64,000 bases of DNA from NCBI GenBank assembly GCA_004762155.1, contig SIHP01000003.1:186001-250000 (forward strand), in the 5' to 3' direction. How positions within the stretch are numbered: position 1 is the stretch's first letter; every line of letters starts with the position of its first letter. Of this stretch, positions 46,010 to 54,713 are shown piece by piece. The DNA is from Flavobacteriaceae bacterium (GTDB lineage Bacteria > Bacteroidota > Bacteroidia > Flavobacteriales > Flavobacteriaceae). A model generated the notes under the pieces. It was not told the DNA's origin. It worked only from the letters and a program-made list of their open reading frames with translations, and did not search any database. Both the position numbers and the translations under genes were made by a program.

Positions 46010-46110
46010 TCGCGGGGCGATAGCCAAGGGTTGAATTCCCAGATGCCTGAATCGAAAAGTAAAAAAAATATTTGAAATACCTCATATGCGTGCATCGAGG
46101 AAACTTAATA
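46004..46110. repeat. Intergenic structured repeat element, copy B
   Basis: Second copy of the element at 10747. It again starts with the gene stop (TTTTAATCGC), repeats the 5-bp hairpin (46009-46021, loop GGG), keeps AATCGAAAAGTAAAAA, and closes with CCTC (46080) facing GAGG (46097). Inside that stem ATGC (46086-46089) is complementary to GCAT (46092-46095), which copy A lacks. A strong terminator follows directly at 46112. Confidence 0.7.
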
Positions 46111-46111
46111 T

Positions 46112-46149
46112 AAAAAAGCTCAAAAATGAATTCATTTTTGAGCTTTTTT
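46112..46149. terminator. Long perfect palindromic terminator
   Basis: Arms of 19 bp with no spacer (46112-46130 and 46131-46149), core AGCTCAAAAATGAA, ending in a T run on either strand. Serves moxR copy 2 and the convergent DUF6210-like gene. Confidence 0.88.
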
Positions 46150-46157
46150 TATCGTTC

Positions 46158-46610
46158 TTAATCACTATTTGACCAAGTTAATATTCCATGTAAAGGATAT
46201 TTGTTAATACCACTTATCAAGTTGGTCCTTTTAGATTTATTGATTTTAATTCTTATCCATGCTTCGTGAGACTCCGTTAGTCTAGCAAGGTCAATTTCTA
46301 TAAGTTCATCCAATCCAAATTTAGATATAATAGAATTTATTTTATCAGCATCATCATTATCAATCCCTTTTATAGCCCCATTGCCATTGTGTTTTGAGTT
46401 TTCAAAGTAATTTGTTAATTCGATTTCAGGACTCAAAAATTCTAAAGAGTCTTTGCAATAATCATTTGATAACGGTAAAAATATTCCCTCTATTTTTGGG
46501 TGTAAGCAACTAGTTCCTCCAGTTTGATTCGAGATCATTACTCCAGTTGGTAATTCAATTATTATTCCCAATCCAACAGAGTCCCATATTTCAATTAAAG
46601 GTTTATTCAT
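46158..46610 (-). CDS. DUF6210-like protein
   Basis: 150 residues, no signal peptide. Conserved-looking features are LGIIIELPTGVMISNQTGGTSC, HPKIEGIFLPL and, near the end, SHEAWIRIKI. These fit what I remember of DUF6210, a family found in soil and marine bacteria often near immunity-type genes. No toxin or secretion gene is adjacent here. Function unknown. The family assignment is by memory and should be taken as tentative. Confidence 0.55.
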   Translation of the reverse strand: MNKPLIEIWDSVGLGIIIELPTGVMISNQTGGTSCLHPKIEGIFLPLSNDYCKDSLEFLSPEIELTNYFENSKHNGNGAIKGIDNDDADKINSIISKFGLDELIEIDLARLTESHEAWIRIKINKSKRTNLISGINKYPLHGILTWSNSD

Positions 46611-46641
46611 TTTTTATTAACTAAAATAAACTTGTAAAGTC

Positions 46642-46863
46642 TTAATCTTGAATCATATCTAAATATAATTGTTCTACTTTTTCTCTAGCCCAAGGCGTAG
46701 TTCTTAAAAATTTTAAACTCGATTTATAAGTAGGGTTGTTTTTAAAACAATTAATTTTTAAAATATTTCCCATTTCTTCCCAGCCATATTCTAAATATAA
46801 TTCTTCTAAAATAGTAGCTAATTTTATCCCATGTAACGGATTGTTTGGTTGTTCTTGGCTCAT
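46642..46863 (-). CDS. VF530 family DNA-binding protein (DUF2132)
   Basis: 73 residues. [26 protein letters not shown] and [25 protein letters not shown] are the whole-length VF530 pattern. The Vibrio fischeri member was shown to bind DNA; the biological role is unclear. It is separated from the aminopeptidase gene by two bases. Confidence 0.9.
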   Translation of the reverse strand: MSQEQPNNPLHGIKLATILEELYLEYGWEEMGNILKINCFKNNPTYKSSLKFLRTTPWAREKVEQLYLDMIQD

Positions 46864-46865
46864 TT

Positions 46866-48491
46866 CTAATCTAAACTAGGTAAAATAAATTCATTTAATA
46901 CGCTCTTTTTTTGCATCATTTGTTCAATAGCTTCTACACTTCTTGGTGCTTCTCCAGATAGGTTTTTAGGACCGTTTACAGTAATTAAAATATCATCTTC
47001 TATACGAACAGCAATCCCCCACCATTTTTTATCACAAGGACTTCCGTCTGGAATATAAATACCAGGCTCTACAGTAATAACCATATTAGCTTGAAAAGCT
47101 CCATAAGTTCCTGGATCGTGAACATCTAATCCAATATGATGCGAAGTTCCATGAGGAAAATAATTGTGCTTCTCAGACGGAGACTTAATAATTCCTAAAT
47201 AAGCCAATCCTTCATCAATAACTCTTTTAGCTTCTTGTCCAGGAGTCCAAAACATATTACCAATTGTACATGCTTCAATTCCTTCATCTTGTGCTTCTAA
47301 AACAAGTTCATAAATGGCTTTTTGTTCTTTAGAAAACTTTCCGTTAGCAGGAATTGTACGCGTTACATCTGCAGTATAACCACGGTATTCAGCTCCCAAA
47401 TCCATTAATACTAAATCGTTATCAACTTTAGTTTTGTTGTTTTCTATATAATGTAAAATACATCCGTTATTTCCTGCACCTACAATGGAAGGGTAACCTT
47501 CATACTCTGCACCATACTTTTTATATACAAATTCATGGATTCCTTGAATCTCTGTTTCAGACATATCTGGTTGCATTGCTTTCATCATTTCTATTTGTCC
47601 AACAGCAGAAATTCGAATAGCTTTCGTCAATAATTTTAATTCTGAAGGAGTTTTAATTTCACGCATTTCAGCAAATTGAATCGTTAAGAAATCAATATCA
47701 ATATTAGATTTTTTATTTAATTTTAATGCGGCTAATTGTTGAAATTCTTTCTTTACTTTATCGCTAGTAGCGTTACTATATCCTTTTACTATGGCATCTT
47801 CTTTAAGGTCTGGGTAGTATGTTATAGCCTTTCCAATAACTTGAGCAACATTTGCAGCGTTTTTTACAGGTGTTACTTTTATAAGTTCGTAAACTCTTTT
47901 TTTAGGTTTTGATAAAAATAACCTAGAATTGTAACTTGATTTCTTTTTAAAACTTTCAACTAAATCAAAAAGATCTCCTTGGTCTCTATAAGAATTTCTG
48001 TAATCATCTTTAAATTTTTCTACAAATACTTTCTCAAAATTATTTAAATTTAATTTATCAGTAACAAACTCTTCAGAAGTTTTAGCTATTTTAAAGCCTA
48101 ATTGGTCTTTAGCTCCTTTAACACCTAAACGTTTGCCATTCCACATTTCAGAAACAGGATCATTTTTAGGAACATAAATAATTTCATTGTATGAATTTCC
48201 TTTTGCATCTGTTTGGTTTTCTGAAAATATAACTAGAACAGCATTAGGTTCTCTAAATCCTGTTAGGTAATAAAAATTAGGATCTTGATGGAATACATAG
48301 TCAACGTCATTAGACCTATTTCTAAGAGGATTAGCAAATACTACTGCAACAGTGTTTTTAGGCATTTTAGCTCTTAAAATATCTCTTCTTTCTTGATGAA
48401 ATTCTTTAGATAAATAATCTGTTGGTGTTTGTGCAAAAAAATCAAAAACGACCAATACAAAAAGACTAAAGAATAAAATTTTCGTTTTCAT
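46866..48491 (-). CDS. Aminopeptidase P family protein (Xaa-Pro aminopeptidase), exported
   Basis: 541 residues. Signal peptide [20 protein letters not shown], an AMP_N domain (about 30-220), then the pita-bread peptidase. Metal ligands: Asp in [18 protein letters not shown] (two), His in [13 protein letters not shown], Glu in TVEPGIYIP and in VRIEDDIL. Two Mn(II) are expected. It removes N-terminal residues before proline; a periplasmic location is unusual among classical PepP but common in Flavobacteriia. Confidence 0.9.
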   Translation of the reverse strand: MKTKILFFSLFVLVVFDFFAQTPTDYLSKEFHQERRDILRAKMPKNTVAVVFANPLRNRSNDVDYVFHQDPNFYYLTGFREPNAVLVIFSENQTDAKGNSYNEIIYVPKNDPVSEMWNGKRLGVKGAKDQLGFKIAKTSEEFVTDKLNLNNFEKVFVEKFKDDYRNSYRDQGDLFDLVESFKKKSSYNSRLFLSKPKKRVYELIKVTPVKNAANVAQVIGKAITYYPDLKEDAIVKGYSNATSDKVKKEFQQLAALKLNKKSNIDIDFLTIQFAEMREIKTPSELKLLTKAIRISAVGQIEMMKAMQPDMSETEIQGIHEFVYKKYGAEYEGYPSIVGAGNNGCILHYIENNKTKVDNDLVLMDLGAEYRGYTADVTRTIPANGKFSKEQKAIYELVLEAQDEGIEACTIGNMFWTPGQEAKRVIDEGLAYLGIIKSPSEKHNYFPHGTSHHIGLDVHDPGTYGAFQANMVITVEPGIYIPDGSPCDKKWWGIAVRIEDDILITVNGPKNLSGEAPRSVEAIEQMMQKKSVLNEFILPSLD

Positions 48492-48512
48492 TGTTTATTT
48501 TTTATTGATGTT

Positions 48513-48520
48513 CAAATTTA
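48513..48520 (-). promoter_or_regulatory. -7 box for the aminopeptidase P and VF530 unit
   Basis: TAAATTTG on the minus strand, 22 bp from the ATG. No clear -33 TTG. Confidence 0.5.
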
Positions 48521-48670
48521 ATATTATTTATTACATAAAAATTTAATTATGAAAATTTTAATTTTCAAGATACCGTTACTTTTCTCACTATTTTAAATTT
48601 TATTTGTTGTTTTGATAGTTAAACCTTAAAAATTTTATAAAATCAAGAAAATGATATTGTATATTTTGTA

Positions 48671-48678
48671 TACTTTTG
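48671..48678 (+). promoter_or_regulatory. -7 box of gcvT
   Basis: TACTTTTG, exact TAnnTTTG match, 19 bp before the ATG. No glycine riboswitch-like fold was seen in the 206-bp gap. Confidence 0.55.
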
Positions 48679-48697
48679 AAGAATTAAAAAACATAAA

Positions 48698-49780
48698 ATG
48701 AAAAACACAGCATTAACACATATACATGAAGCATTAGGTGCTAAATTAGTTCCGTTTGCAGGCTATAATATGCCAGTACAATACGAAGGAGTAACTGCAG
48801 AGCACCAAACCGTAAGAAGTGGAGTTGGTGTTTTTGATGTAAGTCATATGGGAGAGTTCTTTTTGAAAGGTGAAAATGCATTGGCTTTAATTCAAAAAAT
48901 ATCTTCTAATGACGCAGTTAAATTGGTGCCAGGTAAAGCGCAGTACAGTTGTATGCCTAACAATGATGGAGGAATTGTAGATGATTTAATTATTTACATG
49001 ATTGCTGAACATGAATATATGTTGGTGGTAAATGCGTCTAATATAGAGAAAGATTGGAATTGGATTGCTAAGCATAACGATTTAAATGTTACCATGGAAA
49101 ATCGTTCTGAAGAGTGGTCTTTATTAGCAATACAAGGTCCAAAAGCAGCAGAAGCAATGCAATCGTTAACTTCAGTTGATTTAAGTACAATTAAGTTTTA
49201 TACATTTCAAATAACTAATTTTGCAGGATTAGAAAATGTTATTGTTTCGGCAACTGGATATACTGGTTCAGGTGGATTTGAGATTTATGTTAAAAATGAA
49301 GATGTAGAAGCAGTTTGGAAAAAAGTATTTGAAGCTGGAGCGGAATGGAATATTAAGCCAATTGGTTTAGCAGCAAGAGACACATTGCGTTTAGAAATGG
49401 GCTATTGTTTGTATGGAAATGATATAAATGATACAACGTCACCAATTGAAGCTGGTTTGGGTTGGATAACAAAGTTTTCAAAAGATTTTGTAAATGCGGA
49501 AGAGATTAAAAAGCAAAAAGAAGTTGGAGTTACCCGTAAATTAGTTGGGTTTGAATTAATTGAACGAGGAATTCCAAGACACGATTATGAAATTGTTGAT
49601 GCAACTGGAGCTGTTATTGGAATAGTTACTTCGGGAACTATGAGTCCGAGTTTAGGAAAAGGAATTGGTTTAGGTTATGTAACAATAGAAAACGCTAAAG
49701 TTGGTAGTGAAGTTTTTATACAAATTCGTAAAAAGCAAGTTCCTGCTAAAGTAGTAAAGTTGCCTTTTTACAAAGGATAA
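48698..49780 (+). CDS. gcvT: Glycine cleavage system aminomethyltransferase (T protein)
   Basis: 360 residues. Motifs [44 protein letters not shown] and [11 protein letters not shown], and catalytic Asp in [13 protein letters not shown]-terminal beta-barrel with [16 protein letters not shown]. Transfers the methylene group to tetrahydrofolate. The gcvP and gcvH genes are not nearby, as usual in this phylum. Confidence 0.95.
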   Translation: MKNTALTHIHEALGAKLVPFAGYNMPVQYEGVTAEHQTVRSGVGVFDVSHMGEFFLKGENALALIQKISSNDAVKLVPGKAQYSCMPNNDGGIVDDLIIYMIAEHEYMLVVNASNIEKDWNWIAKHNDLNVTMENRSEEWSLLAIQGPKAAEAMQSLTSVDLSTIKFYTFQITNFAGLENVIVSATGYTGSGGFEIYVKNEDVEAVWKKVFEAGAEWNIKPIGLAARDTLRLEMGYCLYGNDINDTTSPIEAGLGWITKFSKDFVNAEEIKKQKEVGVTRKLVGFELIERGIPRHDYEIVDATGAVIGIVTSGTMSPSLGKGIGLGYVTIENAKVGSEVFIQIRKKQVPAKVVKLPFYKG

Positions 49781-49794
49781 TAAAATACATCATT

Positions 49795-49833
49795 AAAAAA
49801 GCACCTTTATTTTTTTAATAAAGGTGCTTTTTT
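49795..49833. terminator. Intrinsic terminator between gcvT and rsmD
   Basis: 17-bp perfect stem (core AGCACCTTTATT/AATAAAGGTGCT) with a T-rich loop and flanking A/T runs; convergent genes. Confidence 0.9.
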
Positions 49834-49850
49834 TGTTAAAAATATGCTGT

Positions 49851-50387
49851 TTAATTCTCAAAAAAGCTAAAAACATTACCACCATAACGTTTGTCATAGC
49901 TGTGTTTAGCGTGTTTTGTTAAGTCAGTATGCTTAGAATGTTCAATAATTAATAAACCTTCCTCATTTAAAATATTACGATCAAAAACCAAGTCAACAAT
50001 TTTTAAAAATTGTTCTTCTTCAAAATCGTAAGGAGGATCTGCAAAAATAACATCTGTTTTAAGTGTAGTTTTATCTAAAAACTTATAAGTATCGCTTTTA
50101 AATGTATTAATACCTAAATCAAGCTTTTCTGATGTTTCATTAATGAATTTTACGCAGCCAAAATTAGCGTCAACAGCATAAACAGTTTCTGTACCACGAG
50201 AAGCAAATTCATAACTGATGTTTCCAGTACCAGAGAATAAATCCAATACACTTATTTGATCGAAATAATAAATATTATTTAAAATATTAAATAACGATTC
50301 TTTTGCCATATCTGTTGTTGGCCTAACAGGTAGCTTTTTAGGAGCACTTATTCTTTTACTCTTATGTTTTCCGGATATAATACGCAT
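49851..50387 (-). CDS. rsmD: 16S rRNA m2G966 methyltransferase
   Basis: 178 residues. MRIISGKHKSKRI and RPTTDMAKESLFNIL at the N-terminus, SAM-binding LDLFSGTGNISYEFASRG near residue 45, and catalytic FADPPYDF near residue 118. Methylates guanine 966 in the small subunit. It directly follows the DUF3822 gene with no space, the usual flavobacterial pairing. Confidence 0.95.
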   Translation of the reverse strand: MRIISGKHKSKRISAPKKLPVRPTTDMAKESLFNILNNIYYFDQISVLDLFSGTGNISYEFASRGTETVYAVDANFGCVKFINETSEKLDLGINTFKSDTYKFLDKTTLKTDVIFADPPYDFEEEQFLKIVDLVFDRNILNEEGLLIIEHSKHTDLTKHAKHSYDKRYGGNVFSFFEN

Positions 50388-51221
50388 TTATGAAACTAGT
50401 ATATAATTTGAATGTTTAGAAAAGTCATTTGAATCGTCAAATAACGTAGCTGTTGTGTTTATAAAGTTAACATAACGCACATATTTGTATGTTATATCAT
50501 ATAAATCAGATTCTTCTTTAATGGCACCTAAAAAAGTTAACGGAAATTCATTTGGATCCATTTCCAATTGTTCGATAACAAATAAAATATAATATATAAA
50601 ATCTTCTTTAGTATTAAAAGGAAAAGAATTATATAAAATTAACGCTTTATCTTTAATAACTACAATATCAATATTGTTTTTGGATACATTTACAAAGAAC
50701 TCTTTTACAGGGTTGTTTTCTTGATAGTTAATTAATTTTTCTATCAATACAGTAGAATGGTGTTTGAAAATAAATTCGCCAAAATTTTGAAATAAGTAAT
50801 TGTTAATGTTAACAAAAGGAATGTATACGTTTTTTGTAGAAAGAACCTCTAAATTATCAAAAACAATATGATCATTAGCTAATGTTTTTATAGCGTAGTC
50901 TAAATACGTTTTTAACTCATTTTTATCAAAATATTCATCCGGAACTAAAGTTGAAAGCTGATTTTTATGAATTACGTTTATTTCAGTAAAATCTGCTTGT
51001 AAATCTTTATCGTCAATAAATATTTTTGTAATTTTTTCTAATAAAACAACAGGTGTTGCTGCACTTTTATTGAAAGTATACTCCGTAAAAACAATAGGTG
51101 TTTTTGTATTTACATCTGAAATACAAAAAGAAAATCCATCCAAACTAAATTGGATGGATAGATTTTTATGTAGCGCTTGAACGCTTGTATGTTTACTCTT
51201 TTTTATCACCTTGATCACCAT
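50388..51221 (-). CDS. DUF3822 family protein
   Basis: 277 residues from the ATG at 51221 (MVIKVIKKSKHTSVQ); other Met codons at 51248 and 51227 are possible. The start overlaps the upstream membrane-protein gene by 29 bases. LSIQFSLDGFSFCISD and later the YILFVIEQLEMDPNEFPL motif are typical of DUF3822. The domain has an actin-like fold in structures of relatives, but the function is unknown. Coupled to rsmD. Confidence 0.85.
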   Translation of the reverse strand: MVIKVIKKSKHTSVQALHKNLSIQFSLDGFSFCISDVNTKTPIVFTEYTFNKSAATPVVLLEKITKIFIDDKDLQADFTEINVIHKNQLSTLVPDEYFDKNELKTYLDYAIKTLANDHIVFDNLEVLSTKNVYIPFVNINNYLFQNFGEFIFKHHSTVLIEKLINYQENNPVKEFFVNVSKNNIDIVVIKDKALILYNSFPFNTKEDFIYYILFVIEQLEMDPNEFPLTFLGAIKEESDLYDITYKYVRYVNFINTTATLFDDSNDFSKHSNYILVS

Positions 51222-51927
51222 TATCATAAGCAGGAGGCCAGTTACCACCAGTACTTACTTCGCTTAAAGAACCTATAGAAACAAACTCCCCTTTAATTTG
51301 ATCCGTTTCTTTAGCTTCTAATTCACGTTTTACTAAAGACTTGTTCATACCTTCTAAAATGGCTTTTTTATCAGCCTTAACAATAAAAACAGGAACCATT
51401 AAACCAGCTACTTTTTCTATTTCACCAGTTTCAATTTTAAACTCATCAGAAGTTCCAGGAACTTTAAAAGCTTCATTATAATCTACACCATCGAAAAAGT
51501 CTTTAATATACTCATAGTCAGTGATTATTGTTCTTTTAAATGTTTTAGATTCTGTAAGACCACCTCCTATGTCTACAATACTATCGTAATTATCCGTTTG
51601 TGTAATCGCTAAAGAATCGTTTTCAATAAAACGAATTATTTCTGCTTTGTTACTAGCATATTTATTGTAAACTTCATTGTATTTTACCTGAGCGTTACGA
51701 ATTACTTTTAAATTTTTAATAACCTTAGCGTAACGAACTTTTTTCTCTTTGTTAAATTTAATTGGCTCCATTATTCCTCCGTAGATCAAATATGCCAAAT
51801 AAACACTAGCAACTAATAATAATATTGAGATTAAACCTCTTAATTTCAGAGGGATAAACTTAACAATTAAGAAAGCTAATAGAACTACAACTGCCACAGC
51901 TGCTAAAATCATTAATAATAAATTCAT
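51193..51927 (-). CDS. Membrane-anchored protein of unknown function
   Basis: 244 residues. Two N-terminal membrane helices (about 3-22 and 30-50), then a predicted extracytoplasmic domain starting with a helical segment of conserved look (VIKNLKVIRNAQVKYNEVYNKYAS), resembling the stalk of pilin-like or type IV-type proteins. The rest is beta-rich. The C-terminal tail is acidic. No named family identified; it is often found upstream of DUF3822 and rsmD in this group. Confidence 0.7.
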   Translation of the reverse strand: MNLLLMILAAVAVVVLLAFLIVKFIPLKLRGLISILLLVASVYLAYLIYGGIMEPIKFNKEKKVRYAKVIKNLKVIRNAQVKYNEVYNKYASNKAEIIRFIENDSLAITQTDNYDSIVDIGGGLTESKTFKRTIITDYEYIKDFFDGVDYNEAFKVPGTSDEFKIETGEIEKVAGLMVPVFIVKADKKAILEGMNKSLVKRELEAKETDQIKGEFVSIGSLSEVSTGGNWPPAYDNGDQGDKKE

Positions 51928-52030
51928 TTTTATAGTTTTTTAATATATGATATTCGCAAATCTACAATTTTTTTTCAATCATAAAAATAATTATTTAGAA
52001 ATAGATATATCTTTGGTGTTTATTTGAAAT

Positions 52031-53458
52031 ATGTTAAAAAACAGATCAGAATTTTATAAGGAAATTTTAAAAAATTTTCCACACAATCCAACAGACAAAC
52101 AAAGTGAATTATTAAATGATTTCACGGGCTTTCTTTTTGATGACAATACAGATGGTTTATTTCTGTTAAAAGGATATGCAGGTACAGGAAAAACAACTGT
52201 AATTAGTACTATAGTAAATAACTTATGGAAAGCAGGGAAAAAAGCTGTTTTGTTAGCACCTACAGGACGTGCAGCAAAAGTAATTTCTGGCTATTCCAAA
52301 AGACAAGCTTTTACAATACATAAAAAAATATATTTTCCTAAGAAGCAAAGTAACGGAGGTGTAAGTTTTGTAATGCAACCCAATAAGCATACCAATACTG
52401 TTTTTATTATTGATGAAGCATCCATGATTTCAGATCAAACACAAAATGCAAAATTGTTTGAAAACGGTTCTTTGTTGGATGATTTAATATCGTATGTATA
52501 CGCTGGAAAGAATTGTAAAATAGTTTTTGTTGGAGATACAGCGCAATTACCTCCTGTAAAATTAACAATTAGTCCAGCTTTGGAAGCTGATACTCTTTCT
52601 TTTCATTACAATAAAGATGTAACAGAAATAGAGTTAGATGAAGTTGTGCGTCAGCAAGAAGATTCTGGAATTTTAGCAAATGCTACAGAATTACGTTTGT
52701 TAATAGATAATGGCGCGATTGATTTTAAGTTTGATGTAAATTATCCTGATATTATTCGTTTACAAGATGGTTATGATATACAAGATGCTATAACAACAGC
52801 TTATGATGGAGAAATTGGAGTGGAAGACACTGCAATTATTGTTAGGTCAAATAAAAGAGCAAATCAATATAATCAACAAATTAGAGGAAAGATTCGCGGA
52901 CAAGAAAATGAGATTTCTACAGGAGATTACGTAATGATTGTAAAAAACAATTATTTCTGGTTACCAGAATCTTCATCTGCAGGATTTATTGCTAATGGTG
53001 ATATTTGTGAGGTTATGCGAATTAATGCCATTAAAGATTTATACGGATTTAAGTTTGCAGAAGTAGAGGTTCGTATGATTGATTATCCGGATATGAAACC
53101 TTTTGAAACCGTTTTATTGTTAGATACTTTATCAAGTGAAACACCATCATTAACTTATGAAGATTCAAATCGTTTGTATAATGCTGTAAAAGAAGATTTT
53201 GCTGATGAAAAATCGAAATACAAACAATTTATGAGTATTAAAAAGAATAAATATTTTAATGCTTTGCAAGTGAAATTCTCTTACGCAATGACTTGTCATA
53301 AATCACAAGGTGGACAATGGAAAACGGTTTTTATAGAACAACCTTATTTACCAGATGGTTCAAGTATAGAATATTTACGTTGGTTATATACAGCAGTTAC
53401 TCGTGCACAGGAAAAATTATATTTAATAGGCTTTAAAAGTGAGTCTTTTGTAGAGTAA
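52031..53458 (+). CDS. RecD2-like ATP-dependent 5'-3' DNA helicase
   Basis: 475 residues. Walker A LKGYAGTGKTTVISTIV near residue 45, Walker B VFIIDEASMIS near 125, GDTAQLPPV near 175, and the UvrD_C_2 domain with MTCHKSQGGQW and LRWLYTAVTRAQEKLYLIG at the end. It lacks the RecD N-terminal domain, so it is a compact SF1B helicase, the Bacteroidetes short type. Single gene. Confidence 0.88.
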   Translation: MLKNRSEFYKEILKNFPHNPTDKQSELLNDFTGFLFDDNTDGLFLLKGYAGTGKTTVISTIVNNLWKAGKKAVLLAPTGRAAKVISGYSKRQAFTIHKKIYFPKKQSNGGVSFVMQPNKHTNTVFIIDEASMISDQTQNAKLFENGSLLDDLISYVYAGKNCKIVFVGDTAQLPPVKLTISPALEADTLSFHYNKDVTEIELDEVVRQQEDSGILANATELRLLIDNGAIDFKFDVNYPDIIRLQDGYDIQDAITTAYDGEIGVEDTAIIVRSNKRANQYNQQIRGKIRGQENEISTGDYVMIVKNNYFWLPESSSAGFIANGDICEVMRINAIKDLYGFKFAEVEVRMIDYPDMKPFETVLLLDTLSSETPSLTYEDSNRLYNAVKEDFADEKSKYKQFMSIKKNKYFNALQVKFSYAMTCHKSQGGQWKTVFIEQPYLPDGSSIEYLRWLYTAVTRAQEKLYLIGFKSESFVE

Positions 53459-53476
53459 TTTATTTGAGGATAGGAG

Positions 53477-54178
53477 TTATAAAGGTGTTTTCCAATTAAA
53501 TTTCTCAAGTAAAGAAATCCAATCGCTAGGGAAATTAGCAATTAAATGAAGCTCTTCATTTGAAAAAGGGTGTTTAAATTTTAAAGAATGTGCATGTAGG
53601 AACAAATTACTCCAGTTAAAATTTTCAGCAAACATTACATTATGGTTTTTATCTCCATATTTAGTGTCTCCAATAAGTGGATGACTAATTTTAAGTGTAT
53701 GAATTCGTAGTTGATGTAATCGTCCTGTTTTTGGATGTAATTCTACTAAGCTATAACGAGATGAATCATAAGGCTTAACAGGAATATCTAAGACAATGTT
53801 GTTTTTAGTGTGTAAATGAGTTTCAGCATCTTTATACACTTTCCCATCTTTTCCTTTTACAGGAGAGTCTATAATTTTAATAGTTGGAGCATGACCTCTT
53901 ACTACTCCAAAATAAGTTTTTTGAATATTATTTTCGGTAAATAAAGTTTGAAATTTGGAAACATATTTTGTTTTTTTTGCCAGTAGAATAATACCTGATG
54001 TTCTGCGGTCTAATCTATGAATTGGATAAAATTTTTTTTCAAATTGTTTATAAAGTAGTTGCAAAAGAGAATCTTCATCAGCAACAAAACGAGAATGATG
54101 CGCATGATGCACAACAATATTGTTAGGTTTGTTTATACAGATGATATAATCATCTTCATAAATTATAGTTAAATTCAT
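53477..54178 (-). CDS. RluA-family pseudouridine synthase
   Basis: 233 residues from the ATG at 54178 (MNLTIIYEDDYII), which starts the conserved region; an upstream frame to 54202 is unneeded. Catalytic Asp in IHRLDRRTSGIILLAK near residue 65, KTYFGVVRG near 105, and HPKTGRLHQLRIHTLKISHPLIGD near 160. There is no N-terminal S4 domain, which fits the TruC/RluC-like tRNA or rRNA group. The exact target is unknown. Confidence 0.9.
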   Translation of the reverse strand: MNLTIIYEDDYIICINKPNNIVVHHAHHSRFVADEDSLLQLLYKQFEKKFYPIHRLDRRTSGIILLAKKTKYVSKFQTLFTENNIQKTYFGVVRGHAPTIKIIDSPVKGKDGKVYKDAETHLHTKNNIVLDIPVKPYDSSRYSLVELHPKTGRLHQLRIHTLKISHPLIGDTKYGDKNHNVMFAENFNWSNLFLHAHSLKFKHPFSNEELHLIANFPSDWISLLEKFNWKTPL

Positions 54179-54438
54179 TTTTTTCTTGTTTCGAATTGAC
54201 AATATTAAAATCCATACGTTATAGATTTCTTTTTCAAAAAAGCAAAATTAACAATAAAGTTCTATTGGAGTGAGGTTTTACTAACACGACTTTTTTATAA
54301 AAAGCAGATAGTTAATTACAAAAAGAAAATAAAGAAGGGAGTTTTATAGAATAAATAGTATAGTTTTAGCATGTGAATAATCCCTAATATTTCATATAAT
54401 GAATCCCCCTGTATTACTCTTAAACAAATGCTTCAAAA

Positions 54439-54472
54439 AAATCATCAAAACAATATTTTGTTTTGATGATTT
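54439..54472. repeat. 15-bp perfect hairpin in decayed region
   Basis: AAATCATCAAAACAA (54439-54453) pairs exactly with 54458-54472 across TATT. It begins 26 bp before the sorting-domain remnant and overlaps its start. The 260 bp upstream (54179-54438) show no gene; the hairpin has no T run longer than three and is of uncertain role. Confidence 0.6.
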
Positions 54473-54681
54473 AAACGTGTACGTAAATTTTAAAATTAAG
54501 AACAAGCTTAGTATATTATTTTTGTGTATAGCATTACCAATAGGACTAGAATTAAATTCGTTTCCATTTATAATACCTTAGGAAGGTTGATGTTTTTAAA
54601 GAATCTGATTTTAAAATGGTTGACTTGTCCAATATAGCATCTGGATATTATAATTTAATAATAAAAGGTGTTTTTAAATAA
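54465..54681 (+). pseudogene. Remnant of a T9SS type A C-terminal sorting domain
   Basis: Three overlapping frames rebuild a sorting-domain consensus. Frame one reads DDLNVYVNFKIKNKLSIL (intact consensus VYPNPxxNKLxI) at 54465-54518. Frame two reads IKFVSIYNTLGRL (consensus veIYNtLGrlv) at 54551-54589. Frame three reads SDFKMVDLSNIASGYYNLII (consensus idvSnlasGvYil) and stops at TAA 54681. At least two frameshifts and loss of the two prolines show decay. The domain normally sends a secreted protein through the type IX system. Nothing recognisable of the cargo domain remains upstream. Confidence 0.75.
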
Positions 54682-54713
54682 AACTATCAATATTAAACTC
54701 CTAAAGAACTAAG

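Noticed and set aside
48492..48697. Glycine riboswitch upstream of gcvT
   Set aside because: The gap is AT-rich with only a -7 box; no paired aptamer-like GGA/GGAGA core found.
54399..54581. Small plus-strand gene of 60 residues
   Set aside because: Its C-terminal half is one frame of the decayed sorting domain; no independent gene.
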